From positions 1-32,238 of the forward strand of contig JAKABW010000019.1 in assembly GCA_021796535.1 (NCBI GenBank): a stretch of DNA of 32,238 nucleotides, given 5' to 3'. This DNA comes from Actinomycetes bacterium. Its GTDB lineage: Bacteria; Actinomycetota; Acidimicrobiia; Acidimicrobiales; Bog-793. The position numbers and the translations under genes were made by a program. Under the pieces are notes generated by a model, which was not told the DNA's origin, made no database searches, and saw only the letters and a program-made list of their open reading frames with translations. The first letter of the stretch is position 1, and each line of letters opens with the position of its first letter. Below, one piece after another: positions 7,699 to 17,557 of this stretch.

Positions 7699-10600
7699 TG
7701 CTTGATGTCAACGAATTTGAACAGTTGAGAATAGGTTTGGCAACGGCTGACAATATCAAAACTTGGTCGAGGGGAGAAGTAAAAAAACCCGAGACGATCA
7801 ACTACCGTACCTTGAAGCCGGAAAAAGACGGTCTGTTCTGTGAAAAGATATTCGGTCCCACCAAAGACTGGGAATGCTACTGCGGCAAATACAAAAGAGT
7901 CCGCTTTAAAGGCATCATCTGTGAGAGGTGTGGGGTAGAAGTAACCAGGTCCAAAGTCCGCAGGGAAAGAATGGGTCACATAGATCTGGCGGCTCCCGTG
8001 GTGCACATTTGGTATCTGCGCGGCACAAGATCCTGGCTCGCCTATCTTTTGATGGGAACGGAGCCGAAAGAAGAATTAAAAGCCAAGCAGCTCGAAAAAG
8101 TCATTTATTTTGCCGCTTATCTCGTTACCCACGTTGACGAAGAAAAACTTCATGTCGATCTCCCTAATCTGGAAGCCGAACTGCAGGCCGAGATGGCCGA
8201 AATCAACAGGGCCAAAGATCTGGAAGTGGATGCCAAGCTGACGCAGTTGGAGCAGGAGCTGGCTCAACTGGAGCAAGACGGAGGAAAAGAAACCGATTTG
8301 AAATCCCGCCAGAAGCTGATCGAAAAAGAAATCACGGTGATCAGAGAACGCGCCGACCAGGATATTCTCATGGCCGGTCGCGCTTTGGAAGAATTGAAAG
8401 AGCTCTACCCCAGAAAAATAATTGAAGACGAAAGTCTTTGGCGTGAGTTGAAAGACCGTTACGGCGATTATTTCAGCGGCGGAATGGGTGCAGAAGCCAT
8501 ATCGGATTTGATCACGCGCATTGACTTGGACGACGAAGAGCGGAAATTGCGCGAGGTGATTGACCCGGAGCTCGGGAAAAAGCCTCTTTCGGCGCAACGA
8601 AAGCAAAAAGCCATCAAACGTTTGAGAATCGTATCGGCGTTCAACCGCCGAGACGAAAACGGTAAGAGGGTCAACGACCCCAGCGCAATGATTTTGGCGG
8701 CAATTCCGGTTATTCCGCCGGATCTGCGTCCCATGGTGCAGTTGGACGGCGGCAGATTTGCCACATCCGACCTGAACGACCTTTACCGCCGAGTCATCAA
8801 CAGAAACAACAGACTGAAAAGACTTATTGATCTCGGGGCGCCCGAAATTATCGTCAACAACGAAAAAAGAATGCTCCAAGAGTCCGTGGATGCTTTGTTT
8901 GACAACGGAAGAAGAGGCAGACCCGTTTCCGGTCCCGGCAACAGGCCGCTGAAGAGTCTTTCCGACATGCTGAAAGGAAAGCAGGGCCGTTTCCGTCAGA
9001 ACCTGCTGGGTAAAAGAGTCGACTACTCGGGACGTTCCGTCATCGTGGTCGGACCGACTTTGAAGCTGCACCAGTGCGGTCTGCCAAAACTCATGGCGCT
9101 GGAACTCTTCAAGCCCTTTGTCATGAAGCGTCTTGTGGATGTGGAAGCCGCTCCGAACATCAAATCCGCCAAAAGAATGGTCGAGCGCAGAAGGCCTCAG
9201 GTTTGGGACGTTCTGGAAGAAGTGATCAAAGAACATCCGGTGCTCCTCAACAGAGCCCCGACTCTTCACCGTCTGGGTATCCAGGCTTTCGAACCGGTTC
9301 TGGTGGAAGGAAAGGCCATTCAGATCCACCCGTTGGTGTGTACAGCTTTCAACGCCGACTTCGACGGAGACCAGATGGCGGTGCACCTACCGCTGTCGGC
9401 CGAAGCCCAGGCTGAGGCCAGAATACTTATGCTGTCGGCCAATAACATTTTGTCCCCCGCCACCGGACGTCCGGTTACCGTTCCGACACAGGACATGGTA
9501 TTCGGAATTTACTACCTGACTTTGGTCAAAGAAGGCACCAAAGGCGAAGGCAGAATTTTCCGCAATATGTACGAAGTGGAAGCTGCGTACGAGTCCGGGG
9601 ATATCGATCTGCACTCTTTGATAGAGTTCAGGCCGGGTTCCGAAGGATTCCCCTTCGGCCTCAATGAAAAGTCCGGCATGGAAGAAGTCTTGGTGAACGA
9701 AGACGGCAAACCGCTTTCCAAGACACAGCAAACCAAGACTTTGAGTCAGGCCAAAAAAACAGGTCTTCCGGAAGGTGTCATCGCAAAACAAAAGCTTGTC
9801 ACGACGGCGGGAAGGCTGTTCTTTAACGCCGCGTTGCCCGAAGACTTCGGATACGTCAACGACATCGTCGGAAAACGCGGCACCACGATAGGTTCGATAG
9901 TGGAGGCGCTGGCCGCCAACTATCAAAAGGCCGTAGTCGTCACTGCCCTCGACAAAATTAAGCAGCTGGGTTTCTCATACGCCGCCCGTTCCGGTCTGAC
10001 CATCAGTATTGACGACGTCAGAACTCCGCCCGAAAAGCGCGAAATTCTGAACCGCTACGAGCAGGAAGCCCAAAAAGCCGAAATGCAGTTCAAGCGCGGT
10101 ATTATAACCGACGACGAGAGGCGACAAAAAGAGATAGAAGTCTGGACGTCGGCCAACTCCGAAATAGGTAAAGCCATGGAGAAGAACCTGGCTCAGGTGG
10201 CCTTCAACCCGCTTGACATGATGGTCGATTCGGGTGCCCGAGGTAACCCCCAGCAGATCCGCCAGATTGCCGGGATGAAGGGCCTCGTGTCAAACCCCCG
10301 CGGCGAAATGATTCCCAGACCCATCATTTCTTCTTTCCGTGAAGGTCTTTCCGTCCTTGAGTACTTCATTTCCACGCACGGAGCGAGAAAAGGTCTTGCC
10401 GACACCGCTCTCAGGACGGCAGACTCCGGCTATCTGACCAGAAGACTGGTGGATGTTGCCCAGGAACTTATCATCCGGGAAATAGACTGTGGGACTCAGA
10501 GAGGCATCTGGATAGAAGACGTCAAAGAAGACGAAACAGGTCGCCGCAGCTACTTGGAGACAAGGGCTTACGGCAGACTCCTCTCGGAAAATGTCAAGCT

Positions 10601-12041
10601 TACTTCCGGCGAAGTGCTGGAAAAAGGTCTCATGCTTGAAGACCCCGACGTTTTGAAACTGGCCAAGGACAGTAAAATCACGAGAGTCAGGGTAAGGTCG
10701 GTCTTGACTTGCGAAACGTCTCACGGAGTATGCGCAAATTGCTACGGTAAATCTCTTTCAACAGGAAAACTGATCGAACTCGGCGAAGCCGTCGGAGTAA
10801 TTGCCGCCCAGTCCATCGGCGAGCCCGGCACGCAGCTGACGATGAGAACCTTCCACACCGGAGGTGTCGTGGGAGAAGACATTACCCACGGTCTTCCGAG
10901 AGTTGTCGAACTTTTCGAAGCCCGTACGCCGAAAGGCGCCGCGGTGCTGTCGAAGTTCAAAGGAATCGTCAGGATCACGGAAGACGACCAGCAGCGGACA
11001 ATTGCCGTGGTGGGAGACGACGGAGAGGAAGAGAGTTATCAGGTTTCGCTGCGTTCCCATCTGGAGGTGGCCGATGGTCAGGAAATTCAGCCGGGCGACG
11101 CTTTGGTTGAGGGACCAAAAGATCCCAAAGAGCTTTTGAACATCAAAGGCATTAGGGAGACCCAGCAGTATCTGGTGGAAGAAGTACAAAAAGTGTATCG
11201 CGACCAGGGCGTATCAATACATGACAAGCACATAGAATTGATAGTGCGGCAGATGTTGCGCAGGGTATTGGTGGCAGAGGCGGGCGATTCTCCCTTCCTG
11301 CCCGGCGAAAGAGTCGACTCGCAGATCTATGCCAAGTCCAACAGGGAGCTTTTCCAAAACGGCAGAAAGCCTTCGGAAGGAAGACCCGAACTCATGGGTA
11401 TCACCAAAGCTTCTCTGGCCACGGATTCCTGGCTTTCGGCGGCATCTTTCCAGGAGACCACCAGGGTCTTGACGGAAGCCGCCATCGAAGGAAAATCTGA
11501 TCAGCTGCTCGGGCTCAAAGAAAACATCATTATAGGTAAACTGATTCCGGCCGGGACCGGAGTGGATATCTACCGCAAGGTAAAACCCTCCATTCCGGAC
11601 GCGACGAGAATGGCTTACTGGAGCTCGGCGGAAGACGAAGGCGGGGATGGAAGCATCTTGGCCTGGATGAGACAAGTGGAGACGGCGGGTTCTTCCGAAG
11701 ATTCCCGTTTGGCCGGTCAGGACTGGGCGACTTCTGCTTTGTCGGAAAGTTTTGAGGCCGACGACGACCAGATGTTCCAGGGTATTTACGGTCGGGACTA
11801 TCAGAAATTGGACAACGGTTACCAGGACTCAATGGTCGGCGATGTTTCGGTTTCGCCGCTGGACGAAGACCTGACGATTACGCTGGACAACTTCGAACCC
11901 ACGAAAAACCCCTTTGATCTTTACCAAAAAAACCCCAGGAGTCAAAGTGCCGCCGCCGAAGAAGCCGCCGGAATTCAAGACGACTCCTTCGACGAAGAGT
12001 CCGGTTCCGGAGACTCGGGTCCCAACCAGGGCATAGCTTAA
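7698..12041 (+). CDS. rpoC: DNA-directed RNA polymerase subunit beta prime, with long acidic tail
   Basis: This 1447-residue catalytic subunit carries the absolutely conserved [12 protein letters not shown] at about 552-563; its three aspartates hold the catalytic magnesium. The N-terminal zinc site is C60, C62, C75, C78, and the second zinc site is C931, C1005, C1012, C1015. The bridge/trigger region includes [16 protein letters not shown]. The conserved body ends around [11 protein letters not shown] (about 1278-1288). A further 150 or so residues rich in Asp, Glu, Ser and Gln follow, making the protein clearly longer than most actinobacterial beta-prime chains of about 1300 residues. It starts on the ATG overlapping the rpoB stop, with GAGGAG upstream, so the two are translationally coupled. 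Confidence 0.98.
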   Translation: MLDVNEFEQLRIGLATADNIKTWSRGEVKKPETINYRTLKPEKDGLFCEKIFGPTKDWECYCGKYKRVRFKGIICERCGVEVTRSKVRRERMGHIDLAAPVVHIWYLRGTRSWLAYLLMGTEPKEELKAKQLEKVIYFAAYLVTHVDEEKLHVDLPNLEAELQAEMAEINRAKDLEVDAKLTQLEQELAQLEQDGGKETDLKSRQKLIEKEITVIRERADQDILMAGRALEELKELYPRKIIEDESLWRELKDRYGDYFSGGMGAEAISDLITRIDLDDEERKLREVIDPELGKKPLSAQRKQKAIKRLRIVSAFNRRDENGKRVNDPSAMILAAIPVIPPDLRPMVQLDGGRFATSDLNDLYRRVINRNNRLKRLIDLGAPEIIVNNEKRMLQESVDALFDNGRRGRPVSGPGNRPLKSLSDMLKGKQGRFRQNLLGKRVDYSGRSVIVVGPTLKLHQCGLPKLMALELFKPFVMKRLVDVEAAPNIKSAKRMVERRRPQVWDVLEEVIKEHPVLLNRAPTLHRLGIQAFEPVLVEGKAIQIHPLVCTAFNADFDGDQMAVHLPLSAEAQAEARILMLSANNILSPATGRPVTVPTQDMVFGIYYLTLVKEGTKGEGRIFRNMYEVEAAYESGDIDLHSLIEFRPGSEGFPFGLNEKSGMEEVLVNEDGKPLSKTQQTKTLSQAKKTGLPEGVIAKQKLVTTAGRLFFNAALPEDFGYVNDIVGKRGTTIGSIVEALAANYQKAVVVTALDKIKQLGFSYAARSGLTISIDDVRTPPEKREILNRYEQEAQKAEMQFKRGIITDDERRQKEIEVWTSANSEIGKAMEKNLAQVAFNPLDMMVDSGARGNPQQIRQIAGMKGLVSNPRGEMIPRPIISSFREGLSVLEYFISTHGARKGLADTALRTADSGYLTRRLVDVAQELIIREIDCGTQRGIWIEDVKEDETGRRSYLETRAYGRLLSENVKLTSGEVLEKGLMLEDPDVLKLAKDSKITRVRVRSVLTCETSHGVCANCYGKSLSTGKLIELGEAVGVIAAQSIGEPGTQLTMRTFHTGGVVGEDITHGLPRVVELFEARTPKGAAVLSKFKGIVRITEDDQQRTIAVVGDDGEEESYQVSLRSHLEVADGQEIQPGDALVEGPKDPKELLNIKGIRETQQYLVEEVQKVYRDQGVSIHDKHIELIVRQMLRRVLVAEAGDSPFLPGERVDSQIYAKSNRELFQNGRKPSEGRPELMGITKASLATDSWLSAASFQETTRVLTEAAIEGKSDQLLGLKENIIIGKLIPAGTGVDIYRKVKPSIPDATRMAYWSSAEDEGGDGSILAWMRQVETAGSSEDSRLAGQDWATSALSESFEADDDQMFQGIYGRDYQKLDNGYQDSMVGDVSVSPLDEDLTITLDNFEPTKNPFDLYQKNPRSQSAAAEEAAGIQDDSFDEESGSGDSGPNQGIA

Positions 12042-12079
12042 GTTCTGAGTGCCGCTCCGGACGGGGCGGCACTCAGAAC
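12042..12079 (+). terminator. Very long hairpin directly after rpoC
   Basis: The arms 12042-12058 and 12063-12079 form 17 consecutive pairs (one G-U) around the tetraloop GGAC, starting one base after the rpoC stop. No T-run follows; the next bases are AGTCAAAACCC. It is either a non-canonical (U-less) terminator of the kind proposed in actinobacteria, or a 3' stability and processing hairpin. Confidence 0.6.
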
Positions 12080-12082
12080 AGT

Positions 12083-12115
12083 CAAAACCCGTAAAAATCC
12101 AAAACCCGTAAAAAT
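12083..12115 (+). repeat. Tandem pair of 16-nt repeats before rpsL
   Basis: CAAAACCCGTAAAAAT occurs at 12083-12098 and again at 12100-12115, with a period of 17 nt. They lie between the rpoC hairpin and rpsL, where a promoter for the str group is expected. Possible roles are binding sites for a regulator or an upstream A-tract activating element. TTGTCA starts 3 nt after the second copy, but I could not pair it with a convincing -10 box. Confidence 0.6.
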
Positions 12116-12214
12116 ATTGTCACAAAAGATTTAATATCGTTATTCTCCGAGAGAGACCGGAAAATTACGCTAAATTATTCAGGAAAGTCTCAAAGTAAGT
12201 AAAAAGGAATATTT

Positions 12215-12586
12215 GTGCCGACAATTGCTCAGCTAGTACGCAATGGACGCCAATCTAAGCGGACCAAAACCAAAACTCCTGCCTTAAAAGGAGCTCCGCA
12301 AAGAAGAGGCGTTTGTACAAGGGTTTATACAACCACTCCCAAAAAGCCGAATTCGGCTTTGCGTAAAGTCGCCCGTGTGCGTCTGACGTCCGGAGTAGAA
12401 ATCACAGCTTACATACCCGGTATAGGTCACAACCTGCAGGAGCACTCGATTGTTCTCGTCAGAGGAGGCCGTGTGAAGGATCTGCCCGGTGTCCGCTATA
12501 AGATCATCCGCGGTGCGCTGGACACTTCCGGCGTGAAAGACCGTTCCCAAGCCCGCAGCCGCTACGGCACAAAGAAAGGAAGTTGA
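12215..12586 (+). CDS. rpsL: 30S ribosomal protein S12
   Basis: This 123-residue decoding-centre protein has the S12 signature [27 protein letters not shown] and [18 protein letters not shown]43 and K88, where streptomycin-resistance substitutions occur, are both lysine, so the sequence is of the sensitive type. The start is GTG 12215, with AAAAGGA 6 nt upstream. It is the first gene of the str-type group, with rpsG 3 nt behind. Confidence 0.98.
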   Translation: MPTIAQLVRNGRQSKRTKTKTPALKGAPQRRGVCTRVYTTTPKKPNSALRKVARVRLTSGVEITAYIPGIGHNLQEHSIVLVRGGRVKDLPGVRYKIIRGALDTSGVKDRSQARSRYGTKKGS

Positions 12587-12589
12587 TAA

Positions 12590-13060
12590 ATGCCTCGTAA
12601 TGGACCTGCACCGCGCAGAGATCTGATGCCGGACCCGGTATACCGTTCCGTCATAGTGACCCAGCTTATCAATAAAATTTTGACCAGAGGCAAAAGAGGT
12701 TTGGCAGAGCGCATCGTTTATGAAGCACTGAATATAGTGCAGGAAAAGTCTGGGAGCGATCCTCTTACGATTTTGAAGCGGGCTTTGGACAACACAAAAC
12801 CCGAGTTGGAAGTGCGTTCCAGAAGAGTCGGAGGCGCCACTTACCAGGTGCCCGTGGAAGTAAGACCCAGGAGAGCCAACACCTTGGCCATCAGATGGCT
12901 GGTGTCATACTCAAGACAGCGCCGCGAGCGGACAATGGCATTGCGCTTGGGAAATGAAATTTTGGATGCGGCCAACTCGACGGGTGCTACGGTAAAGCGC
13001 CGTGAAGATACCCACAAGATGGCCGAATCGAACAGGGCCTTTGCTCACTACCGCTGGTAG
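12590..13060 (+). CDS. rpsG: 30S ribosomal protein S7
   Basis: This 156-residue S7 organises the head of the small subunit and contacts the E-site tRNA. Family hallmarks are [39 protein letters not shown], and the C-terminal [20 protein letters not shown]. The start is ATG 12590, with AGGAAG upstream inside the end of rpsL. In other bacteria S7 is the feedback repressor of the str operon by binding the rpsL-rpsG junction. Here that junction is only 3 nt, so any repressor site must lie elsewhere. Confidence 0.98.
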   Translation: MPRNGPAPRRDLMPDPVYRSVIVTQLINKILTRGKRGLAERIVYEALNIVQEKSGSDPLTILKRALDNTKPELEVRSRRVGGATYQVPVEVRPRRANTLAIRWLVSYSRQRRERTMALRLGNEILDAANSTGATVKRREDTHKMAESNRAFAHYRW

Positions 13061-13107
13061 TATTATATCCGACTGTCTCAACGACCAAAAAAGGCTCTTA
13101 TAATACT
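13059..13107 (+). promoter_or_regulatory. Inverted repeat enclosing a consensus -10 box between rpsG and fusA
   Basis: AGTATTATA (13059-13067, beginning in the rpsG stop codon) is a perfect complement of TATAATACT (13099-13107), 31 nt apart. The second arm begins with a perfect TATAAT (13099-13104), but only a weak -35 lies at the right distance. The site may be a regulated internal promoter for fusA-tuf, or the arms may pair in the rpsG-fusA transcript. Confidence 0.4.
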
Positions 13108-13203
13108 GTCGGGAATAAGTTTTACTGCCGGCTTATCAGCTTGACCGGAGACGGAAAGTCATCGGGCACAAAACTTATTGGCGGCAACCCGTTCGATACA
13201 TAC

Positions 13204-13218
13204 GGTCGCGAAGCGACC
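13204..13218 (+). promoter_or_regulatory. Hairpin just upstream of fusA
   Basis: GGTCGC (13204-13209) pairs perfectly with GCGACC (13213-13218) around GAA, followed by a short TTT. It lies about 28 nt before the fusA start, close enough to influence ribosome loading; the T-run is too short for a good terminator. Confidence 0.4.
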
Positions 13219-13246
13219 TTTATAAAATGAGAAAGAAAAGTTACAA

Positions 13247-15340
13247 ATGGCTGATTTAAAGCGCGAAGTCCCTCTCGCCAATATACGCAACATAGGCATC
13301 ATGGCCCACATCGATGCCGGAAAAACCACGACAACCGAGCGGATACTTTATTATACGGGTCGTAACTATAAAATCGGTGAAGTACACGAAGGCGCCGCCA
13401 CAATGGACTGGATGGTCCAGGAACAGGAGCGCGGCATCACAATCACCTCCGCTGCCACCACGTGTAAGTGGAAAGATTGCGTAATTCATATTATCGACAC
13501 TCCCGGCCACGTCGACTTTACCGTCGAAGTGGAGCGTTCGCTGAGGGTTCTGGACGGGGCCGTGGCTGTTTTTGATGCCGTGGCCGGTGTGGAACCCCAG
13601 ACGGAAACGGTTTGGCGCCAGGCCGAGAAGTACAGCGTGCCGCGTTTTTGTTTCGTCAACAAAATGGACAGAATAGGCGCCAACTTTGACAGAACCGTCC
13701 AAATGATCAAAGACAGGCTGGAAGCGGTTCCGGCCGTCGTCCAGCTCCCGATCGGTGCGGAATCCAACTTCAGCGGAGTAGTTGATCTGGTGACAATGCA
13801 GGCTTTGATTTGGGACGAAGAAGGCATGGGGGAGAAGTGGAGTGTCAACGCCATTCCCGACGATCTTTTGGCCAAAGCGGAAGCCGCCCGTCATGACCTG
13901 ATCGACGTGGTTTCCAATTACGACGACGTGGTGATGGAAAAATATATTTCCGAAGAAGAGATTACCGCCGAGGACCTGAAAAGAGCCCTGAGACACGGAA
14001 CCATTTCCTCTCACATCGTGCCGGTGCTGTGCGGATCGGCTTTCAAAAACAAGGGAGTCCAGCCGATGCTCGACGCGGTTATCGACTACCTTCCCTCGCC
14101 GACCGACATACCTCCGGTCAAAGGTCTTTCTCTTTCGGGAGGAGAAACGGAGCGTAAATCTTCCGACGAAGAACCGTTCTCGGCTCTCGCTTTTAAAATC
14201 ATGACCGACCCCTTTGTGGGAAAGCTTACATACTTGCGTATTTACTCGGGATGCCTGGAAAAGGGCTCCGGCGTGGTCAACACCACCAAAGACAAAAAAG
14301 AGCGCATAGGCCGTATATTGCAGATGCATGCAAACCACCGTGAAGACAGAGACATCGCTTTCGCCGGTGACATTGTGGCAGTGGTAGGTCTCAAATCCAC
14401 GACGACGGGAGACACTCTCGCTGATTCCAAAGAGCCGATTATCCTGGAGTCTCTGGAGTTCCCCGAGCCGGTTATCCATGTTGCCGTGGAGCCAAAGACA
14501 AAGGCTGACCAGGACAAGCTCGGCAGGGCTCTGTTTGCCCTTTCCGAAGAAGACCCCACATTCAGGGTGAGGACCGACGAAGAAACCGGTCAGACCGTCA
14601 TATCCGGTATGGGTGAGCTTCACTTGGAAGTTTTGGTCGACAGGATGCTCAGAGAATTCAAAGTCGATGCCAACGTCGGGAAACCCCAGGTTGCTTACCG
14701 GGAAACGATCCGGGACAGCGTACAAAAGGTCGAGGAGCGCTATGTGCGTCAGACCGGCGGTAAAGGTCAGTACGGACACGTGGTGATAGATCTCGATCCC
14801 CTCGGTCCTGACGGCACATACGAATTCGTGGACAAGATTACGGGCGGTGTCATTCCCAAAGAATACATACCGGCCGTCAACAACGGTATGAGAGAAGCCA
14901 TGGATTCCGGTGTTTTGGCCGGCTATCCCATGGTGGGCATCAGGGCAACCCTGGTATTCGGTTCTTATCACGACGTGGACTCTTCAGAAATGGCTTTCAA
15001 GATAGCCGGTTCTCTGGCTTTCAAAAAAGCCGCCAGAATGGCAAGACCGGTATTGTTGGAGCCGATTATGGCAGTCGAAGTGGTGACTCCCGAAGAATAT
15101 ATGGGAGACGTCATCGGAGACCTCTCTTCCAGGCGTGGTAAGGTGGAAGGCATGGAGCAGCGCGGCAACTCGCAAGTGGTCAAAGCACAGGTTCCTCTTT
15201 CAGACATGTTCGGTTACGCGACGGACCTGAGATCAAAAACTCAGGGAAGAGCTACCTATACAATGCAATTCAACAGTTACCAGGAAGTTCCTGATTCCAT
15301 AGCAAAAGTCATTGTGGAAAGGGGCGCTTCCGCCAAATAA
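13247..15340 (+). CDS. fusA: Elongation factor G
   Basis: This 697-residue GTPase drives translocation of tRNA and mRNA on the ribosome, and ribosome recycling together with RRF. The GTP-binding motifs are AHIDAGKTT (20-28), DTPGH (84-88) and NKMD (138-141). The switch region [12 protein letters not shown] and the domain IV/V segments ([58 protein letters not shown]) are intact. Length and motifs fit canonical EF-G and not the tetracycline-resistance paralogs. The start is ATG 13247 with a weak purine-rich site. It is separated from tuf by a 372-nt structured region. Confidence 0.98.
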   Translation: MADLKREVPLANIRNIGIMAHIDAGKTTTTERILYYTGRNYKIGEVHEGAATMDWMVQEQERGITITSAATTCKWKDCVIHIIDTPGHVDFTVEVERSLRVLDGAVAVFDAVAGVEPQTETVWRQAEKYSVPRFCFVNKMDRIGANFDRTVQMIKDRLEAVPAVVQLPIGAESNFSGVVDLVTMQALIWDEEGMGEKWSVNAIPDDLLAKAEAARHDLIDVVSNYDDVVMEKYISEEEITAEDLKRALRHGTISSHIVPVLCGSAFKNKGVQPMLDAVIDYLPSPTDIPPVKGLSLSGGETERKSSDEEPFSALAFKIMTDPFVGKLTYLRIYSGCLEKGSGVVNTTKDKKERIGRILQMHANHREDRDIAFAGDIVAVVGLKSTTTGDTLADSKEPIILESLEFPEPVIHVAVEPKTKADQDKLGRALFALSEEDPTFRVRTDEETGQTVISGMGELHLEVLVDRMLREFKVDANVGKPQVAYRETIRDSVQKVEERYVRQTGGKGQYGHVVIDLDPLGPDGTYEFVDKITGGVIPKEYIPAVNNGMREAMDSGVLAGYPMVGIRATLVFGSYHDVDSSEMAFKIAGSLAFKKAARMARPVLLEPIMAVEVVTPEEYMGDVIGDLSSRRGKVEGMEQRGNSQVVKAQVPLSDMFGYATDLRSKTQGRATYTMQFNSYQEVPDSIAKVIVERGASAK

Positions 15341-15447
15341 AAAGTCGTTTTTGTTGCGGGGAAATCCGCCTAAAAGAAATTTGGGCGAGAAACTAAATAT
15401 CCCCTCAAATTATTCTGACGGCTTTTTTTGTTGTGTAAAGTTGGTAA

Positions 15448-15479
15448 GTCACAATTTCTATATTTTTATGAATTGTGAC
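15448..15479 (+). promoter_or_regulatory. Perfect 9-bp inverted repeat upstream of tuf
   Basis: GTCACAATT (15448-15456) is a perfect complement of AATTGTGAC (15471-15479) around an AT-rich 14-nt centre (TCTATATTTTTATG). It lies about 235 nt before tuf in an AT-rich tract where a tuf promoter would be expected. TTGGTA and TTTTAT (15441-15446, 15464-15469) are 17 nt apart within it as a weak promoter candidate. The geometry suits an operator for a dimeric regulator. Confidence 0.4.
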
Positions 15480-15569
15480 GCTAAAAATCTTATAAAGTAA
15501 AAAACTATAAGAAAATATCTTCTTTGGATCTCGTTTGGCCATAAGGCTTGATGAACCGGAGAACGGGTG

Positions 15570-15685
15570 AGTGCCGATGTGGGTAATTTCGATTGCCCGG
15601 CACTTCCAAAAAGATCGAATTGGCTCAATGCCAGGTCGGTTGGAAGCAAATAATAGGCAAGATGGCGGAGCCAAGCGGCCCCGCC
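15570..15685 (+). promoter_or_regulatory. Structured tuf leader with three consecutive hairpins
   Basis: Hairpin 1 is AGTGCC (15570-15575) with GGCACT (15599-15604), plus an inner GGG/CCC. Hairpin 2 is CTTCCAA (15603-15609) with TTGGAAG (15640-15646), enclosing TGGC-TCAAT-GCCA (15621-15633); it shares two bases with hairpin 1. Hairpin 3 is GGCGG/CCGCC (15664-15668, 15681-15685), enclosing GCC-AAGC-GGC. All lie just before the tuf ribosome binding site. I do not recognise a known riboswitch. It may be an autoregulatory or stability leader for EF-Tu mRNA. Confidence 0.5.
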
Positions 15686-15712
15686 CTAGGGAAAATGGAG
15701 CTGTAAGGGCAA

Positions 15713-16900
15713 ATGGCCAAGCAGAAGTTCGAGCGAAACAAGCCCCATGTTAATGTGGGTACAATGGGTCACATTGACCACGGTAAAACAACACTGACTG
15801 CTGCAATCACCAAGGTGTTGCACGACAAAAACCCATCTGTTGCTTTTACCGCTTTTGACCAAATCGACAGAGCACCGGAAGAAAGAGCCAGGGGTATAAC
15901 GATTTCCATCGCTCACGTTGAGTACGAGACAGACAACCGCCACTATGCTCACGTGGACATGCCCGGTCACGCCGACTACATCAAGAACATGATCACCGGT
16001 GCGGCTCAGGTGGACGGGGCCATCCTCGTCGTTTCGGCGGCTGACGGCCCCATGCCTCAGACCCGTGAACACGTCCTCTTGGCCCGTCAGGTCGGCGTGC
16101 CCTCCATAGTCGTGGCTCTCAACAAAGTCGACATGGTTGACGACGAAGAGCTCCTCGACCTGGTAGAACTGGAAGTTCGCGAGCTTCTCAACGAATACGA
16201 GTTTCCGGGAGACGACACCCCGATTGTGCGCATCAGCGCATTGAAAGCCCTTGAGGGCGACGCTGCCGCCGCCGAGCAAATCGTCAGCCTGATGGCCGAA
16301 GTTGACAAGTTCGTCAAAGAGCCGCAGCGTGACATCGACAAGCCCTTCCTGATGTCGGTGGAAGACGTCATGACTATCACGGGTAGAGGTACCGTCGTAA
16401 CCGGACGTATCGAGCAGGGCCAGCTGAAAGTCGGAGACGAAGTCGAAATCGTCGGTCTGCGTTCCACGCAAAAGACAGTCGTTACGGGTATAGAAATGTT
16501 TCGTAAACTGCTTGACTCCGGTCAGGCCGGTGACAACGTCGGTATTTTGCTCCGTGGCGTAAAGAAGGAAGACGTGGAAAGAGGACAGGTTGTCTGCAAG
16601 CCGGGCTCCATTACTCCCCACACCAACTTCGAAGCCAGCGTTTACGTTTTGAAGAAAGAAGAAGGCGGTCGTCACAAGCCGTTCTTCACCAACTACCGTC
16701 CTCAATTCTACTTCAGAACCACAGACGTTACCGGAACGATCGACCTGCCTGAGGGTACCGAAATGGTTATGCCCGGTGACAACACCAACATGACCGTAGA
16801 GCTCGGTAAGCCGATCGCCATGGACGAGGGTCTCCGCTTTGCCATCAGAGAAGGCGGCCGCACCGTGGGTGCCGGTTTCGTAACCAAGATAATTAAGTAG
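15713..16900 (+). CDS. tuf: Elongation factor Tu
   Basis: This 395-residue GTPase delivers aminoacyl-tRNA to the ribosomal A site. The GTP-binding motifs are GHIDHGKTT (19-27), DMPGH (82-86; methionine replaces the usual cysteine, as in many actinobacteria) and NKVD (137-140). Domain II carries [17 protein letters not shown]. Domain III carries [23 protein letters not shown] and ends [16 protein letters not shown]. The start is ATG 15713, with AAGGG closely upstream and GGAG 12 nt away. rpsJ begins 5 nt after the stop, so tuf and rpsJ are almost certainly cotranscribed. Confidence 0.99.
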   Translation: MAKQKFERNKPHVNVGTMGHIDHGKTTLTAAITKVLHDKNPSVAFTAFDQIDRAPEERARGITISIAHVEYETDNRHYAHVDMPGHADYIKNMITGAAQVDGAILVVSAADGPMPQTREHVLLARQVGVPSIVVALNKVDMVDDEELLDLVELEVRELLNEYEFPGDDTPIVRISALKALEGDAAAAEQIVSLMAEVDKFVKEPQRDIDKPFLMSVEDVMTITGRGTVVTGRIEQGQLKVGDEVEIVGLRSTQKTVVTGIEMFRKLLDSGQAGDNVGILLRGVKKEDVERGQVVCKPGSITPHTNFEASVYVLKKEEGGRHKPFFTNYRPQFYFRTTDVTGTIDLPEGTEMVMPGDNTNMTVELGKPIAMDEGLRFAIREGGRTVGAGFVTKIIK

Positions 16901-16905
16901 GGAAT

Positions 16906-17232
16906 ATGGCAGACGCCTCACGACAGAGAATCAGAATCCGCCTTAAGGCATACGACCACGAAATTGTGGATCAGTCGACAAAAAAAATTGTAGAGACTGT
17001 CTTGCGGACGCAGGCAAAAGTAAAGGGACCCGTTCCTTTGCCGACGGAAATGCACCGATACACGGTCATCCGTTCCCCGCACAAGCACAAAGACAGCCGC
17101 GAACATTTTGAGATGCGAGTTCACAAGCGTTTGTTGGACATTGTGGATCACACTGCCAAGACGGTAGACTCCCTGCAAAGGTTGGATCTGCCTGCCGGTG
17201 TCGATATCGAAATAAAGATTCAATCGGCATAA
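16906..17232 (+). CDS. rpsJ: 30S ribosomal protein S10
   Basis: This 108-residue S10 (family usually near 102) is part of the 30S head and also the NusE partner of NusB in antitermination. The signature [27 protein letters not shown] and [36 protein letters not shown] is complete. The start ATG lies 5 nt after tuf, with AGGGA overlapping the tuf stop, indicating translational coupling. It is the last gene of the str-type group here: a strong terminator separates it from rplC, whereas rpsJ usually leads the S10 operon. Confidence 0.98.
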   Translation: MADASRQRIRIRLKAYDHEIVDQSTKKIVETVLRTQAKVKGPVPLPTEMHRYTVIRSPHKHKDSREHFEMRVHKRLLDIVDHTAKTVDSLQRLDLPAGVDIEIKIQSA

Positions 17233-17245
17233 CGTCACTCCCAAG

Positions 17246-17285
17246 TGCGGTTGCCAATAATTCTATTGGCAACCGCATTGTTTTT
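17246..17285 (+). terminator. Rho-independent terminator after rpsJ
   Basis: TGCGGTTGCCAATA (17246-17259) pairs perfectly over 14 bp with TATTGGCAACCGCA (17264-17277) around ATTC, followed by TTGTTTTT. It is a textbook intrinsic terminator and splits rpsJ from the rplC operon. Confidence 0.93.
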
Positions 17286-17379
17286 AACGGATTACGGCCC
17301 GTCGGTTTTGCGGGCAGCCGCTCACTCCGGTTGATTTTTTGAGATTCTTATTTCTTTTCATGATCTCCGGTTTTTTTGA

Positions 17380-17388
17380 TGCTATAGT
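17380..17388 (+). promoter_or_regulatory. Extended -10 promoter candidate for the rplC operon
   Basis: TGCTATAGT matches the extended -10 form TGnTATAAT with one change, just downstream of a T-tract. No good -35 is seen at 16-18 nt. Transcription from here would give a leader of about 245 nt containing all the hairpins listed next. Confidence 0.4.
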
Positions 17389-17431
17389 ATCTAACTTGTA
17401 AGTGGCAGCTGTTTAGCTTTCAAATCGACGT

Positions 17432-17524
17432 CCGGGCGTGCCTAGGTATAGGGACCACCCGGCCAAAGATATAAAAGCTCCGTGCGGAATATCCGGCGGA
17501 GCTTGCTTGTGCCAAGACTTGGCA
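17432..17524 (+). promoter_or_regulatory. Structured leader of the rplC operon, three hairpins
   Basis: Hairpin 1 pairs CCGGG (17432-17436) with CCCGG (17458-17462) and encloses CCTA-GGTA-TAGG. Hairpin 2 pairs AAGCTCCG with CGGAGCTT (17475-17504) and encloses CGG-AATAT-CCG. Hairpin 3 is TGCCAA-GAC-TTGGCA (17510-17524). Position and compactness suggest a ribosomal-protein autoregulatory leader, with L4 or L3 as natural candidates, by analogy with the S10 operon of other bacteria. I do not recognise the fold as a named family. Confidence 0.5.
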
Positions 17525-17542
17525 TTGCCGGTGCTTGCATAA

Positions 17543-17557
17543 TTGCGTATTACGCAA
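17543..17557. promoter_or_regulatory. Palindrome TTGCGTA-T-TACGCAA upstream of rplC
   Basis: This is a perfect 7+1+7 palindrome, followed by TATAAA at 17560-17565. TTGCAT at 17535-17540 could act as a -35 with a long 19-nt spacer, placing the palindrome inside a promoter as an operator would be. Alternatively it forms a fourth leader hairpin. Confidence 0.4.

Noticed and set aside
13256-14971. 571-codon minus-strand frame opposite fusA, and similar long frames opposite rpoC, tuf and rplV-rpsC
   Set aside because: All are antisense shadows of strongly conserved genes, with low-complexity Phe/Val/His-rich translations and no ribosome binding sites.
15541-15700. Possible tRNA or known riboswitch in the fusA-tuf gap
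   Set aside because: There is no T-loop consensus, acceptor stem or recognisable riboswitch core. Only unassigned hairpins were seen.
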